60,810 nucleotides of DNA, taken from Thermoflexus sp042408815 (GTDB lineage Bacteria > Chloroflexota > Anaerolineae > Thermoflexales > Thermoflexaceae). Shown piece by piece: positions 33,294 through 41,666 of this stretch (within the stretch, counting starts at the first letter, position 1; each line of letters opens with the position of its first letter). Made by a program: the position numbers and the translations under genes. Location of the stretch: NCBI RefSeq assembly GCF_042408815.1, contig NZ_JBHOQR010000015.1, positions 1 through 60,810 on the forward strand, read 5' to 3'. The notes beneath the pieces were generated by a model. The model made no database searches. It worked only from the letters and a program-made list of their open reading frames with translations, and was not told where the DNA came from.

Positions 33294-34931
33294 TCAGGCA
33301 GTCCCCTCCGGCAACCGGTAGTCCTTGAACTGCTCCCTCAGTACCTTCTTATCGAACTTCCCCACGCTGGTCTTGGGGATCGCCTCCACGAACACGATAT
33401 CATCCGGCAGCCACCACTTGGCGAACCGCGGCCGCAGGAACTCCATGAGCTCTTCTTTGGTGAGGTCCTCCTTGAACTCCGGGCGGGGGACCACGACGGC
33501 CAGGGGGCGCTCCTGCCATTTGGGATGGGGCACGGCGATAACGGTCGCCTCCAGGACTTTGGGATGGGCCATCAAGGCGTTTTCCAGATCCACCGAGGAA
33601 ATCCACTCTCCGCCGCTCTTGATCAGATCTTTCGTCCGATCCACGATCTGAATGTAGCCCTCCGGATCGATCGTCACCACGTCCCCGGTGCGGAACCATC
33701 CCTCCTGGAAGGCCTCCGCGGTGCGCGGATCGTTGTAGTAAGCCCGGATCACCCACGGGCCCCGGACCTGGAGCTCGCCCATGGTCCGGCCATCCCAAGG
33801 CACTTCCCGGCCCTGCTCGTCCACCGCCCGGATTTCCACCCCGACCACCGGCAGCCCCTGCTTGGCGCGGACGGCGAAGCGCTCCTCGTCGGGCCAGCTT
33901 TCCATGTAGCTCTTGAGATTGGCCACGGTGCCCAGTGGGGTCATCTCCGTCATGCCCCAGGCGTGAGCGATGCGGATGCCGAAGCGTTTCTCGAAGGCCT
34001 CGATCAAAGCCCGCGGCATCGCCGATCCGCCCACCGGCATCACCCGGAGGCTGGAGAGATCATAACGCTCCCGTTCCAGCAGGTTGTATAACCCGATCCA
34101 GATGGTGGGCACGCCCGCGGTTACCGTCACCTGTTCGTTCTGGATCAGCTCTGCGATGTCCCGGGGCTGCAGATGGGGCCCCGGGAAGACCAGCTTGGCG
34201 CCCACCATCACCCCGGCAAAGGGCATCCCCCAGGCGTTGGCGTGGAACATGGGCACCACGGGCATCAGGACATCCCGCTCGCAGATCCCCAAGGTGTCGG
34301 CCAGGCAGAGGGCCATGGAGTGCAGGAAGATGGCCCGGTGGCTGTAGACCACGCCCTTGGGGTTCCCCGTCGTCCCCGAGGTATAGCACATGCCGGCAGC
34401 CGCGTTCTCGTCCAGGCGCGGCCAGGGATAAGGCGCCTCCGGGGATTCAGCGATCAGCCCCTCATAGTCCAGGGCGGGGCTCAGGGTTGTCTGGATCGGG
34501 CCGGTGTCGCTCATGATCACAAAGGCCTTCACCGTAGGGATCCGATCGCGGATGCGTTCCAGGAGCGGGGCGAGAGAGGCATCGACGAAGATCACGCGGT
34601 CTTCAGCGTGGTTGATGATGTAAATCAGCTGATCAGGGGCGAGGCGGATATTGAGGGTGTGAAGGACGGCACCCATACAGGGGGCAGCGAAGTAGATCTC
34701 CAGGTGGCGGTAGGTGTTCCAGGCGAAGGTGGCCACCCGATCGCCCCGCCCGATCCCCAGCCGGTTCAGAGCGTGGGCCAGGCGATGGACTCGCCGGTAG
34801 AAGTCGGCGTAGGTGTAGCGGTGCATGCCGACGGCGGTGCGGGTGGCGATCTCCTTGCGGGGGAAGAGGCGGGCGGCGCGATCCAGGAAATGATGCAGGG
34901 TGAGGGGCCAGTCCATCATCAGACCTTCCAT
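33294..34931 (-). CDS. Acyl-CoA synthetase (AMP-forming)
   Basis: The 545-residue protein starts MEGLMMDWPLTLHHFLDRAA. The P-loop is MCYTSGTTGNPKGVVYSHRA, the A5 region is IAHAWGMTEMTPLGTV, the A7-A8 hinge GWFRTGDVVTIDPEGYIQIV then DRTKDLIKSGGEWIS, and the A10 lysine lies in IPKTSVGKFDKKVLR. It activates fatty acids as AMP esters and then CoA thioesters; similarity is to medium/long-chain enzymes. AGGAGGAAGCC directly precedes ATG 34931, so I reject the longer start at 35012. Confidence 0.93.
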   Translation of the reverse strand: MEGLMMDWPLTLHHFLDRAARLFPRKEIATRTAVGMHRYTYADFYRRVHRLAHALNRLGIGRGDRVATFAWNTYRHLEIYFAAPCMGAVLHTLNIRLAPDQLIYIINHAEDRVIFVDASLAPLLERIRDRIPTVKAFVIMSDTGPIQTTLSPALDYEGLIAESPEAPYPWPRLDENAAAGMCYTSGTTGNPKGVVYSHRAIFLHSMALCLADTLGICERDVLMPVVPMFHANAWGMPFAGVMVGAKLVFPGPHLQPRDIAELIQNEQVTVTAGVPTIWIGLYNLLERERYDLSSLRVMPVGGSAMPRALIEAFEKRFGIRIAHAWGMTEMTPLGTVANLKSYMESWPDEERFAVRAKQGLPVVGVEIRAVDEQGREVPWDGRTMGELQVRGPWVIRAYYNDPRTAEAFQEGWFRTGDVVTIDPEGYIQIVDRTKDLIKSGGEWISSVDLENALMAHPKVLEATVIAVPHPKWQERPLAVVVPRPEFKEDLTKEELMEFLRPRFAKWWLPDDIVFVEAIPKTSVGKFDKKVLREQFKDYRLPEGTA

Positions 34932-35165
34932 GGCTTCCTCCTCTTGAAGAGGATGCACCAACCAGCTCGCCGACGTTGCCCGAGCTCCCGGAGGGGCGAT
35001 GGGATCTTCCATTGTGGGACGCGACCGCCAGAGGGGGCTAGCGCCCCTGGTCGGGATGGCTTTCTATAAACTAACAGGGCAACAGGGGTGAGCATGGGAG
35101 ATCTGGAATCTAAAGAGAGCCTCGCGCTTCGAGAACTGCCCCTGGCGATTCCATGCCAGGAGAGG

Positions 35166-35197
35166 AGCGGGGATGGGAGGGCTCTCCCATCCCCGCT
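35166..35197 (-). terminator. Strong hairpin just downstream of gap
   Basis: A perfect 14-base-pair stem (AGCGGGGATGGGAG with CTCCCATCCCCGCT, loop GGCT) starts ten bases past the gap stop. No T-run follows on the minus strand, so it may act as a terminator or as a 3' stabiliser. Confidence 0.65.
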
Positions 35198-35206
35198 GGT
35201 GGGATC

Positions 35207-36232
35207 TCAGGAGAGGGACTCCGCCATCTTCGCAGCGAGATCGGCCACCCGCACAGAATAGCCCCACTCATTGTCATACCAGGCCACCACCTTCACGAAA
35301 TTGCCGTCGATGACCATGGTGGAGAGCCCATCCACGATCGCCGAGTGCGGATCGCCCTTGAAGTCAATCGAAACCAGGGGCTCCTCGGTGTAATCCAGGA
35401 TCCCGCGAAGGGCGCCCTCGGCAGCCGCGCGGAAGGCCGCGTTCACCTCCTCCCGGGTCACCGGCCGGCTCACCTCCGCCGTGAGATCGATCACGGAGAC
35501 CGTGGAGATCGGGACGCGCAGGGCGTAGCCATCGAGCTTCCCCTTCAGCTCGGGGATCACCAGGCCGATGGCCCGGGCCGCGCCGGTGGTGGTGGGGATG
35601 ATGTTGAGGGCCGCCGCCCGCGCCCGCCGCAAATCCTTGTGGGGCAGATCCAGAATGCGCTGGTCGTTGGTGTAAGCGTGGATGGTGACCATCAATCCCC
35701 GCTTTACCCCGAAGGCATCGTGGAGGACCTTCACCACCGGCGCCAGGCAGTTGGTGGTGCAGGAGGCATTGGAGACAATATGATGCTGGGCAGGATCATA
35801 GCGATGATCGTTCACCCCCAGCACCACCGTGAGGTCTACGCTGTCCGAAGGGGAAGCGGGGGCGGTGATGATCACCTTCTGGGCGCCGCCGGAGGTGCGG
35901 TGCACGGCGGCCTTGCGGCCGTCGGTGAATAGGCCCGTGGACTCGATGACGATTTGCACGCCCAGGTCCTTCCAAGGGAGGCTGGCGGGATCCTTTTCAG
36001 CGAAGACGCGGATCTCATCCTCACCGACGATGAGGCAGGAATCCCGGGCGGCGACGGGCTCCGGATAGCGCCCGTAGTTGGAGTCATACTTCAGCAGGTG
36101 CGCCAGGGTGGGGGCATCGGTGATATCGTTTACGGCGACTACCTCGAGACGGTCGCGATATTTCTCGCGGATGGCGCGGAAGACTTGGCGCCCGATCCGA
36201 CCGAATCCGTTGATCCCCACTTTGACTGCCAT
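35207..36232 (-). CDS. gap: Glyceraldehyde-3-phosphate dehydrogenase
   Basis: The 341-residue protein starts MAVKVGINGFGRIGRQVFRA, the NAD-binding GxGxxG. It has the active-site sequence VSNASCTTNCLAPV with C158, then TNDQRILDLPHKDLRRARAA and the C-terminal SIDFKGDPHSAIVDG and WYDNEWGYSVRV. It oxidises glyceraldehyde-3-phosphate in glycolysis. VNDITD (N35-D36) after strand 2 suggests NAD rather than NADP preference. ATG 36232 has GGAGGG upstream; a TATACT -10 element is seen about 50 bases further. The other glycolytic gene here, pfkA, is 8 kb away. Confidence 0.98.
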   Translation of the reverse strand: MAVKVGINGFGRIGRQVFRAIREKYRDRLEVVAVNDITDAPTLAHLLKYDSNYGRYPEPVAARDSCLIVGEDEIRVFAEKDPASLPWKDLGVQIVIESTGLFTDGRKAAVHRTSGGAQKVIITAPASPSDSVDLTVVLGVNDHRYDPAQHHIVSNASCTTNCLAPVVKVLHDAFGVKRGLMVTIHAYTNDQRILDLPHKDLRRARAAALNIIPTTTGAARAIGLVIPELKGKLDGYALRVPISTVSVIDLTAEVSRPVTREEVNAAFRAAAEGALRGILDYTEEPLVSIDFKGDPHSAIVDGLSTMVIDGNFVKVVAWYDNEWGYSVRVADLAAKMAESLS

Positions 36233-36369
36233 CGGACTTCCCTCCGAAGCGATTTGGGGGTGCGCTTTTTGGGAAGTATACCCCGAATCCCGCCCGAACG
36301 GGGCTGAGGGAGGCATGGGTTTCAGAGGAAGTGGGCGTGGCGAGGGACAGGAAAGGAAACCTCAGAGGC

Positions 36370-36782
36370 CGCGCCAGAGGGCCTGTAAGCCGGGTTCTGT
36401 CCCCCGCGGGGATCCGCGGGGTGGCGGTCATCTCTCTGGGACGGCGGTTGCCCGCCGCCTCAAGCGGCCTACCCGCGGGCATTGGGCGCGGGGCAGCCCC
36501 GGCGCCTTCAAGGGCGCCGCGCCCGCTGCTTGGCCTTGCTCCGGGTGGGGGTTGCCATGCGCCGGAGCGTTGCCGCCCGGCCGGTGGGCTCTTACCCCAC
36601 CTTTTCACCCTTGCCTCCATGGCCCCGGGGAAAACCCCGGGCGGATCGGCGGTCTGTTTTCTGTGGCCCTGTCCACGGGTTGCCCCGTCCGGGTGTTACC
36701 CGGCACCCTGCCCCGCTGGAGCCCGGACTTTCCTCAGGCCGGGTTTCCCCGACCCGCGACCGCCCGGCCTTCTGGCGCAGCC
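36370..36782 (-). ncRNA. rnpB: RNase P RNA, class A
   Basis: The minus strand holds the bacterial RNase P RNA in order: P1 GCGCCAGAAGGCC at the 5' end, GAGGAAAGTCCGGGCT (CR-I), CAGGGTGCCGGGTAAC, GACAGGGCCACAGAAAACAG, GGGTGAAAAGGTGGGGTAAG, GGAGCAAGGCCAAG, and the 3' ACAGAACCCGGCTTACAGG (CR-V), closing with GGCCCTCTGGCGC, complementary to the 5' end. It cuts the 5' leader from pre-tRNAs. About 412 bases long, ends approximate to a few bases. An extended -10 (TGGTAAAAT) stands seven bases before the inferred 5' end. Confidence 0.96.
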
Positions 36783-36789
36783 CATCTCT

Positions 36790-36798
36790 ATTTTACCA
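36790..36798 (-). promoter_or_regulatory. Extended -10 promoter element of rnpB
   Basis: On the minus strand TGGTAAAAT (TG-N-TAAAAT) places the transcription start near 36783, where the P1 helix of RNase P RNA begins. No clear -35 hexamer is seen. Confidence 0.6.
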
Positions 36799-36816
36799 GA
36801 GTTCCCGGCGGTCGCC

Positions 36817-37203
36817 CTATGGCCCGCCGGCGGCCCGTGAAGGGCCTCCAGAATCCTCCCCAAGGCCTCGATCTCCGGCCAGCGCCAGGATGGGATGGAG
36901 ATCGCGAATTGTTCCCGTCTGCGCGGCGAATCGGATGGCCCCTGCCACCGGACGGACGAAGGTTTGCAGAACATCGTTGGCGGCGTCCACCGCCGGGATC
37001 TGATCAGCCAGGAACTCGACGAGGGCCAGGGCCGCCAGCAGGCCGAGGATCGCCGGATGGGTCAATGCATCGTAAGGGGGCGCGAGCCGGATCCCGTCGG
37101 TGAAACGGGCCAACAGTGCCACGACCAGCAACGGGATATGGGCGTTGAGGCCGGCGGCCGTCGCCAGCCCGAAGGCCGACAGGAGGGCATAAGCGGCTTC
37201 CAT
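36817..37203 (-). CDS. DUF4126 membrane protein, apparently C-terminally truncated
   Basis: The first 105 residues fit DUF4126: SAFGLATAAGLNAHIPLLVV, then ALALVEFLADQIPAVDAAND and VLQTFVRPVAGAIRFAAQTG. After RDLHPILALAG, where the family continues with two more helices, this frame turns into a glycine/arginine-rich end and stops at 128 residues; members known to me are near 190. The neighbouring rnpB gene starts 34 bases further. Either the gene lost its end or a frame change has occurred near 36880. GGGGGA precedes ATG 37203. Function unknown. Confidence 0.68.
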   Translation of the reverse strand: MEAAYALLSAFGLATAAGLNAHIPLLVVALLARFTDGIRLAPPYDALTHPAILGLLAALALVEFLADQIPAVDAANDVLQTFVRPVAGAIRFAAQTGTIRDLHPILALAGDRGLGEDSGGPSRAAGGP

Positions 37204-37217
37204 AAATGGTCCCCCGC

Positions 37218-37802
37218 TCAGCGGCGCAGACGGAGCATCCGTAGAACGCCCCCGGAGCGCCGGAGCTGATCGATCCCCTTCTTGATGCCCACGGTGGGCA
37301 ATAGGGCAACCGGGTAAAGGGCATAGCGGAGATCGCGCCCCAGGAGCAGCGGCAGCAGCGGCAGCCAGATCATCCCCACGAAAAGGCTTTCATCCCAACG
37401 ATGGGTCAGACGGTAGGCCAGCAGGAACACCGTGATGGCCAACAGGGTCTCCCAGGGCATCAGGGCGAGCAGCACCCCGAGGGTGGTAGCCATCCCCTGG
37501 CCGCCGTGGAAACGGAGAAAAGGGGAAGTGTCATGGCCCAGCACAGCCGCCATACCGGCCAGGAACGCATAGGGCTCCGCCAAACCCAACGCCTGGGCCC
37601 AGCGCACCGCGGCGTAACCCTTGAGCATATCCAGGATCGCCACGATCACCCCCCAGCGCCAGCCCAGGTGCAGCCATACGTTACGCGCCCCGGGATTCCC
37701 ATCCCCCACCGTCCGAATATCCAGCCCGGCCACCTGCCGAGCCACCAGATAGGCGGTCGGAATCGATCCCAGCCAATAAGCGATGAATAAGACCGTCAGC
37801 AT
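37218..37802 (-). CDS. plsY: Glycerol-3-phosphate acyltransferase PlsY, divergent
   Basis: The 194-residue protein has five or more helices and the three PlsY motifs: YWLGSIPTAYLVARQVAG, VGDGNPGARNVWLHLGW, and GHDTSPFLRFHGGQGMATTL. The last has GGQG where GGKG is usual, and motif 2 lacks the T of GATN. PlsY makes lysophosphatidate from acyl-phosphate and glycerol-3-phosphate at the membrane. The motif changes may mean altered donor binding or a paralogous role. AGGAGGG precedes ATG 37802. Confidence 0.85.
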   Translation of the reverse strand: MLTVLFIAYWLGSIPTAYLVARQVAGLDIRTVGDGNPGARNVWLHLGWRWGVIVAILDMLKGYAAVRWAQALGLAEPYAFLAGMAAVLGHDTSPFLRFHGGQGMATTLGVLLALMPWETLLAITVFLLAYRLTHRWDESLFVGMIWLPLLPLLLGRDLRYALYPVALLPTVGIKKGIDQLRRSGGVLRMLRLRR

Positions 37803-37865
37803 GGTGCCCTCCTGAGGAGAGCGAACGGGATGGATCGGGGCCCTTCCAGGCTGATGAAGGCTCGC

Positions 37866-38063
37866 TCAGATCCCACCCCCGGAAATCACCGCGATCAGCT
37901 TGATCTCATCGCCATCCTGCAGGACGGTGTTTTCATGGAGCAGCTTCCCCTCCCGCACGGCCAGCGTGATCTCCGGGTTCAGGCCCACCTGTTTCATGGC
38001 CTCCCGGACCGTCAAGCCGGCCGGCACCTCAAAGACCTGGTTGCGATAGATCAGGCGAACCAT
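37866..38063 (-). CDS. ThiS/MoaD-like ubiquitin-fold sulfur carrier
   Basis: The 65-residue protein matches the ThiS/MoaD fold: VRLIYRNQVFEVPAGLTVRE, LNPEITLAVREGKLLHENTV, DGDEIKLIAVISGGGI. Such carriers are thiocarboxylated on a C-terminal GG and deliver sulfur for thiamin, molybdopterin or tRNA. Here the chain ends GGGI, so two residues follow the expected GG. AAGGAGGTCGA is an excellent ribosome site. A TATAAT box lies 131 bases upstream. No thi or moa partner is adjacent. Confidence 0.82.
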   Translation of the reverse strand: MVRLIYRNQVFEVPAGLTVREAMKQVGLNPEITLAVREGKLLHENTVLQDGDEIKLIAVISGGGI

Positions 38064-38108
38064 TCGACCTCCTTATAGGCCTCCGCCGGCCAAAAGGCCT
38101 TCCGCGTC

Positions 38109-38146
38109 AGCGCCTCGAAAGGCCGATTTCCCATCGGCGCAAGAGG
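38109..38146 (+). repeat. Dispersed palindromic repeat, copy 2
   Basis: Plus-strand sequence with the core AGGCCGATTTCCCATCGGCG, a GCCGAT/ATCGGC hairpin. It matches the copy at 10821-10858 (minus) at 29 of 38 bases. It lies between the ThiS-like gene and hisS. Confidence 0.5.
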
Positions 38147-38193
38147 ACAACCCCTTCGGTCTCCTAAAGGCGCTTCGTTCAATCCCAATGTTC

Positions 38194-38199
38194 ATTATA
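38194..38199 (-). promoter_or_regulatory. Consensus -10 box upstream of the ThiS-like gene
   Basis: TATAAT on the minus strand in the context GGGCTATAATGAAC. The -35 region is weak (AGGAAT at 17-base spacing). Its product would cross the palindromic repeat before the ThiS-like start. Confidence 0.45.
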
Positions 38200-38343
38200 G
38201 CCCGGAGACCCTCCATATTCCTCTGGATCTGGAACGCCATCATAGGCACACAGCGGGATCACCCGTGGGATCATCGCCCGATGGCGACCTGAGTTATGAT
38301 AGGGGAGATGACCGGTTCAGGAATCCCGGTGGAGAGGTGGACG

Positions 38344-39681
38344 ATGGAGCCACGTTTGCCCCGCGGGATGCGGGATATCCTTCCCGAGCAGATGATGTTA
38401 CGCCGGTATGTGATCCGCACCTTTGAGGAGATTTTCGAAGCCTATGGCTTCGAGCCGCTCCAGACGCCGGCGCTGGAGCTGCGGGAAACCCTGATGGGCA
38501 AATACGGGCCGGACGCTGAGAAGCTGATCTATGATGCCCGCCACCGGGAGGGAAAGGAGGAGCTCAGTCTGCGCTATGATCTCTCCGTCCCCCTCGCCCG
38601 GGTGGTGGCCATGTATCCGAGCCTCCCCCGCCCCTTCAAGCGGTATCAGATCGCCCCGGTCTGGCGGGCGGAACGGCCGCAGAAAGGACGTTACCGTGAG
38701 TTCTACCAGTGCGACGCTGACATCGTGGGCACATCCTCCATGGCCGCCGACGCGGAGATTATCGCTCTGATCGACGAGGCCCTCACCCGCCTGGGCTTCC
38801 GGAACTTTGTCATCCTGCTCAACCACCGCAAGCTGCTGGCCGGCCTCGGCCGCTACTCGGGGGTCCCGGAACCGTTGCTGGGAAGCCTATATCGAGCCAT
38901 CGATAAATTCGACCGCCTCGGCCTGGAAGGCGTCCGGGAGGAGATGCGCCGCTACGGGATCCCAGAGGAGGTTATCGATCGGATGCTGGAGCTGTTGCGC
39001 ATTGAAGGGGAGAATACCGAGCTACTGGAGGAGCTGGCCCATCGGATGCAGGCAGCGGAGATCCCGGAGGGTCTGGAGGGAATCCGGGAGCTCCAGACAT
39101 TGTTGCAGTTCCTGGATGAGATGGGCGTGGCCCCGGAGCGCTATCGGATCTCCTTCACCATGGTGCGGGGCCTGGAATATTACACCGGCCCCATCTTCGA
39201 GACCGTGGTCACCGAGCCGAAGATCGGCTCCATCACCGGCGGCGGCCGTTACGATGGCCTGGTCGGCCTGTTCGCCAAACAGAGCGTCCCGATGACCGGG
39301 ACCAGCTTCGGGATCGAACGGATTATCGATGTGCTCCAGGAGCTGGGGATGGCCCCGCCGGGTTTGCCCCGCACGCCGATCCAGGTGCTGGTGACCGTGT
39401 TCGATGAGCCCCGCATGGGCGCTTCCATCGCCCTCGCCCGGAGCTTCCGACAGGCAGGGCTTCGCACGATGTTCTATTTCGAACCCCGCCGTCTGGAGGC
39501 CCAGCTACGCTATGCCCACCAGAAAGGCATCCCTTTCGTCGCCATCCTCGGGCCGGACGAGGAAGCTCAGGGCGTGGTCACCGTTCGGGACATGCGGAAC
39601 GGGGAGCAGCGAAGCCTGCCCCCCAAGGAGGCGGCACAATGGATCCGAGAGGCCCTGGAAGGAGGTGGCTATGGCGGATGA
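38344..39681 (+). CDS. hisS: Histidyl-tRNA synthetase
   Basis: The 445-residue class II synthetase starts MEPRLPRGMRDILPEQMMLR. It has SLRYDLSVPLARVVAMY, motif 2 QIAPVWRAERPQKGRYREF and YQCDAD, the histidine-specific GLEYYTGPIFETV, and motif 3 MTGTSFGIERIIDVL, followed by the anticodon-binding domain (IQVLVTVFDEPRMGASIAL). GAGAGGTGG precedes ATG 38344; a start 16 codons earlier lacks such a site. TTATGAT near 38294 may be its -10. No T-box element is seen. The dehydrogenase gene starts within its last 11 bases. Confidence 0.96.
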   Translation: MEPRLPRGMRDILPEQMMLRRYVIRTFEEIFEAYGFEPLQTPALELRETLMGKYGPDAEKLIYDARHREGKEELSLRYDLSVPLARVVAMYPSLPRPFKRYQIAPVWRAERPQKGRYREFYQCDADIVGTSSMAADAEIIALIDEALTRLGFRNFVILLNHRKLLAGLGRYSGVPEPLLGSLYRAIDKFDRLGLEGVREEMRRYGIPEEVIDRMLELLRIEGENTELLEELAHRMQAAEIPEGLEGIRELQTLLQFLDEMGVAPERYRISFTMVRGLEYYTGPIFETVVTEPKIGSITGGGRYDGLVGLFAKQSVPMTGTSFGIERIIDVLQELGMAPPGLPRTPIQVLVTVFDEPRMGASIALARSFRQAGLRTMFYFEPRRLEAQLRYAHQKGIPFVAILGPDEEAQGVVTVRDMRNGEQRSLPPKEAAQWIREALEGGGYGG

Positions 39682-40990
39682 TCGGATCGGGGTGATCGGG
39701 TTGGGATATGTGGGGCTGCCGCTGGCGGTGGCCTTCGCCGAGGTGGGCTGCGAGGTGGTGGGGGTGGATGTGGACGGGGAGAAGGTGACCCTCCTGATGG
39801 CCGGGCACAGCCCGATTCGGGATGTCCCTTCGGAGGCGCTCTACGCGGTTCGGAGGGCTGGACGGTTCCAGGCGACTACAGATTACGGCGCGCTCCGATC
39901 CGTGGAGGCGATGTTCATCTGCGTGCCCACGCCTTATGACGCGATGCGGGCGCCGGATCTTTCTTACGTAAGGGCAGCGGCGGAAGGGATCGTGCCCTAT
40001 CTGCAGCGGGGGCAGCTGGTGATCCTGCAGAGCACAACGTATCCAGGGACCACGGAGGAGGTGGTGCGGCCTATCCTGGAGCGGAGCGGGCTGCGGGCAG
40101 GGGAGGATTTCGACCTGGCCTTCTCTCCGGAGCGCATCGATCCGGGGAACCGGGAGTGGACCGTGCGGAGCACGCCGAAGGTAGTGGGGGGCGTAACGCA
40201 CCGGAGCACGGCGCGGGCGGCAGCGCTGCTCCGGCGGCTGGGGGCGCCGGTTCACCCGGTGTCATCACCGCGGGTGGCCGAGATGAGCAAGCTGCTGGAA
40301 AACATCTTCCGGAGCGTGAACATCGCCCTGGTTAACGAGCTGGCGCTGCTGTGCGAGCGGATGGGGATCGACATCTGGGAGGTGATCGAGGCAGCGAAGA
40401 CGAAGCCCTTCGGCTTTATGGCCTTCTATCCCGGGCCAGGAGTGGGAGGGCACTGCATCCCCGTGGATCCCTATTATCTGTCGTGGAAGGCGCGGGAGTA
40501 TGACTTTTACACGAAGTTCATCGAGCTGGCAGCGGAAGTGAACCAGGCGATGCCCTTCCACGTGGTGCGTAAGGTGGAGGAGGCACTGGACCGGTACGGG
40601 GGGCGAGGATTGCGGGGAGCGCGGGTGCTGGTGCTGGGGGTGGCTTTCAAGCGGGAGGTGGATGATGCGCGCAATAGCCCGGCAGAGCGCATCGTGGAGC
40701 TGTTGCTGGCGCGGGGGGCGGAAGTCGCTTATCACGATCCATATGTGCCCCGGTTCCGAGTGGGAGGAAATGTGTTCTGGCGGGAGGAGAGGGAGATGAT
40801 ATCTGTGCCCCTCGAGGAAGGGCAACTGCAATGGGCCGATGTAGTGGTCATCGTGACCGGCCATCGGACCGTGGATTACGAGCGGGTGCTGCGGACGGCG
40901 CGGCTGGTGGTGGATACCTGTAATGCCACGGCGGGGATCCCCCACGGCTCCGCCCAGATCGTCCGCCTGGGTGCCCCAATGCCCGAATGA
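39671..40990 (+). CDS. Nucleotide-sugar dehydrogenase (UDP-GlcNAc/ManNAc or UDP-glucose type)
   Basis: The 439-residue protein starts with an NAD fold, IGVIGLGYVGLPLAVAFAEV. ILQSTTYPGTTEEVVRPILE and FSPERIDPGNREWTV are family signatures, and the catalytic cysteine lies in GVGGHCIPVDPYYLSW. The C-terminal domain has LVLGVAFKREVDDARNSPAE. It oxidises C6 of a UDP-sugar to the uronic acid. FxPERIDPG and IPVDPYYL place it nearer WecC/TuaD-like UDP-N-acetylhexosamine enzymes than to Ugd of E. coli. GGAGGTGGCT precedes ATG 39671, overlapping hisS. Confidence 0.93.
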   Translation: MADDRIGVIGLGYVGLPLAVAFAEVGCEVVGVDVDGEKVTLLMAGHSPIRDVPSEALYAVRRAGRFQATTDYGALRSVEAMFICVPTPYDAMRAPDLSYVRAAAEGIVPYLQRGQLVILQSTTYPGTTEEVVRPILERSGLRAGEDFDLAFSPERIDPGNREWTVRSTPKVVGGVTHRSTARAAALLRRLGAPVHPVSSPRVAEMSKLLENIFRSVNIALVNELALLCERMGIDIWEVIEAAKTKPFGFMAFYPGPGVGGHCIPVDPYYLSWKAREYDFYTKFIELAAEVNQAMPFHVVRKVEEALDRYGGRGLRGARVLVLGVAFKREVDDARNSPAERIVELLLARGAEVAYHDPYVPRFRVGGNVFWREEREMISVPLEEGQLQWADVVVIVTGHRTVDYERVLRTARLVVDTCNATAGIPHGSAQIVRLGAPMPE

Positions 40991-41073
40991 AAGGCTGGCC
41001 GGCATTCCCCGCTTCGCTGTCATCCTCTCCAGCTCCCAATGACCGATCGGTTGTTACCGGAGGAATAAGATCC

Positions 41074-41649
41074 GTGGAGGCACCTCGCACCACCACAACG
41101 GTTTCCAGGGGCCGTTTATGGGCAGCGCGCATCGCCGTGCTGATCATCCTGATCGCCGCGGTCTGGTTCACTCTGCACAATCGGGATCGTTTTCAGGAGT
41201 GGGCACGCTTCGGCTACCCGGCCATCTTCCTGATCAGCGCCCTGACCAATGCCACACTGATCCTCCCCCTCCCCGGCCTGGCCGTGACCACCCTGGCTGG
41301 GGGGATGTTCAACCCGTGGATCGTGGGCGTGGTGGCTGGGCTGGGCCAGGCCGTGGGAGAGCTCAGCGGCTACCTCGCCGGCTACGGCGGCCAGACCCTC
41401 GCGGAGGAGCTGCCTCATTATGAGCAGATCGCCCGTTGGATGCGCCGCTACGGTCCCGCTGTGATCTTCATCCTCGCCCTCGTGCCCAATCCCCTCTTCG
41501 ATGTCGCCGGAATCGTGGCCGGCTCCACCCGCATGCCGTTGCTTTTCTTTTTCCTCCCCTGCGCAGCTGGAAAGATCCTCAAGAACCTGATCGCCGCCTG
41601 GGCAGGCTTCTACGGGATCGAGATGCTGCAACGGTGGTTCGGCGAATGA
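41074..41649 (+). CDS. VTT-domain (SNARE-associated/DedA-like) membrane protein
   Basis: About 190 residues with an N-terminal helix (IAVLIILIAAVWFTLH), FLISALTNATLILPLPGLAV, TTLAGGMFNPWIVGVVAG, GLGQAVGELSGYLAGYGG and ALVPNPLFDVAGIVAGSTRM, the VTT pattern with re-entrant loops. DedA/VTT proteins move lipids such as polyprenyl phosphate between leaflets. GTG 41074 has GGAGG ten bases upstream; ATG 40987 overlaps the previous stop (ATGA) and would add 29 residues. Its place between a sugar dehydrogenase and a YfhO protein suits a glycolipid pathway. Confidence 0.85.
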   Translation: MEAPRTTTTVSRGRLWAARIAVLIILIAAVWFTLHNRDRFQEWARFGYPAIFLISALTNATLILPLPGLAVTTLAGGMFNPWIVGVVAGLGQAVGELSGYLAGYGGQTLAEELPHYEQIARWMRRYGPAVIFILALVPNPLFDVAGIVAGSTRMPLLFFFLPCAAGKILKNLIAAWAGFYGIEMLQRWFGE

Positions 41650-41666
41650 TCCATCGAGGATCTTGG

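Noticed and set aside
36331..37103. Several long open frames on both strands (up to 341 codons)
   Set aside because: They cover the RNase P RNA gene, whose conserved motifs and P1 pairing are clear; the frames are products of high GC content.
38244..38343. Possible T-box or other leader upstream of hisS
   Set aside because: The region has short palindromes and a TTATGAT box but no T-box core sequence and no convincing stem series.
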